Part shown: positions 56,872 to 57,300 of the stretch, in pieces
Position numbering within the stretch: position 1 is the stretch's first letter
Layout of the letters: the number at the start of each line of letters is the position of its first letter
NCBI GenBank assembly: GCA_003551675.1
Contig: PUNG01000062.1
Location: 1-57,300, forward strand
Source: Thermoplasmata archaeon
Lineage (GTDB): Archaea; Thermoplasmatota; Thermoplasmata; Halarchaeoplasmatales; Halarchaeoplasmataceae
Reading direction: 5' to 3'
DNA length: 57,300 nt
The notes under the pieces: generated by a model
Told to the model about the DNA's origin: nothing
The model's database searches: none
The model's input: only the letters and a program-made list of their open reading frames with translations
Position numbers and translations under genes: made by a program

Positions 56872-57089
56872 AGGAATCAAAGATTCCTTCTTTTCCAAAT
56901 TTTTTCGTTTCACTCAAAAATATTGAAAATTCGAGGGACATAAGTCCCTCTTTACTTCGGAAGGCTATCGCCTTCCTGCGTATGCGATAGGAATGGAACT
57001 CAAAGTCTATTTGTATACCGCCTTGTTTTTTAAGGGCTATCGCAGATAGCCCCACATGTTTTTGATGCATCTTTTTTGAAAAAAGATGC
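56872..57089. repeat. Cluster of short perfect hairpins (five within about 220 bp; sixth at 57256-57272)
   Basis: AGGAATC-AAA-GATTCCT (56872-56888); GAGGGAC-ATAA-GTCCCTC (56933-56950); GGAAGGC-TATC-GCCTTCC (56959-56976); GGGCTATC-GCA-GATAGCCC (57034-57052); GCATCTTTTTT-G-AAAAAAGATGC (57067-57089). Confidence 0.9.
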
Positions 57090-57208
57090 GAGGGATGGGA
57101 TTTGAACCCACGGACCCCTATGGGACAGGATCTCCTATCAATCTTTTTTGACCCTTTCGACAGTTGATCTTAAGTCCTGCGCCGTTGGCCATGCTTGGCT
57201 ACCCTCGC
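57087..57208 (-). tRNA. tRNA-Leu(TAA) with 37-nt BHB intron after position 37
   Basis: GCGAGGG/CCCTCGC acceptor; T arm GTGGG-TTCAAAT-CCCAT; long variable arm; exon anticodon arm CAGGA-CTTAAG|A-TCCTG. Confidence 0.94.
57132..57168 (-). other. tRNA-Leu intron ATCAACTGTCGAAAGGGTCAAAAAAGATTGATAGGAG
   Basis: BHB: central helix CUUA/UAGG, bulges AG|A and AG|A, inner helix UCAA/UUGA. Confidence 0.9.
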
Positions 57209-57255
57209 TTTAGGAGCGAAAAGGTTTTTTTTGAGCGAGTAAAGCGAGAGTGAAC

Positions 57256-57272
57256 AGGAACTTTGTTCCTGT
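57256..57272. repeat. Perfect hairpin CAGGAAC-TTT-GTTCCTG
   Basis: 7-bp arms; overlaps a second hairpin GTTCC-TGT-GGAAC (57266-57278). Confidence 0.9.
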
Positions 57273-57300
57273 GGAACCCTCGCAAGTTGGAGCGAGTTTA

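Noticed and set aside
56804-57070. 88-aa minus-strand ORF
   Set aside because: Falls in the hairpin-rich noncoding region; codes through several palindromes and has no domain pattern.
57233-57300. CRISPR-like repeat suggested by recurring GAGCGAG/GCGAGTAAA words
   Set aside because: Words are short, irregularly spaced and not separated by uniform spacers.

Overview
This is an archaeal chromosomal segment, densely coded on both strands. Archaeal markers are the thermosome, pelota, S15P next to a RecJ-like DHH protein, TrmY, type II GAPDH, TldD/PmbA, and tRNAs with bulge-helix-bulge introns. The DUF835-like and roadblock proteins suggest a Thermoplasmatota-type euryarchaeote, but I cannot prove the lineage from sequence alone. 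Most genes are housekeeping. No CRISPR array, IS element or prophage was seen. The best candidates for something new are: (1) a chimeric protein with a bacterial-type DnaA AAA+ domain between an uncharacterised N-terminal domain and a C-terminal DUF835-like domain, with altered Walker A, Walker B and sensor II positions (31570-33228); (2) a divergent iron locus with two paralogous nicotianamine-synthase-like/SAM-dependent proteins, one fused to FeoA and followed by FeoB, the other paired with a flippase-like membrane protein, around a perfect 16-bp DtxR/IdeR-like palindrome (42099-46254); (3) a CBS-domain protein with an HPF/RaiA-like tail (possible ribosome hibernation factor); (4) two tRNA genes with canonical BHB introns; (5) a cluster of short perfect hairpins around tRNA-Leu at the right edge; (6) a perfect 29-bp repeat placed equivalently in two gene junctions. 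All homology calls are from reading protein motifs; no search was run.
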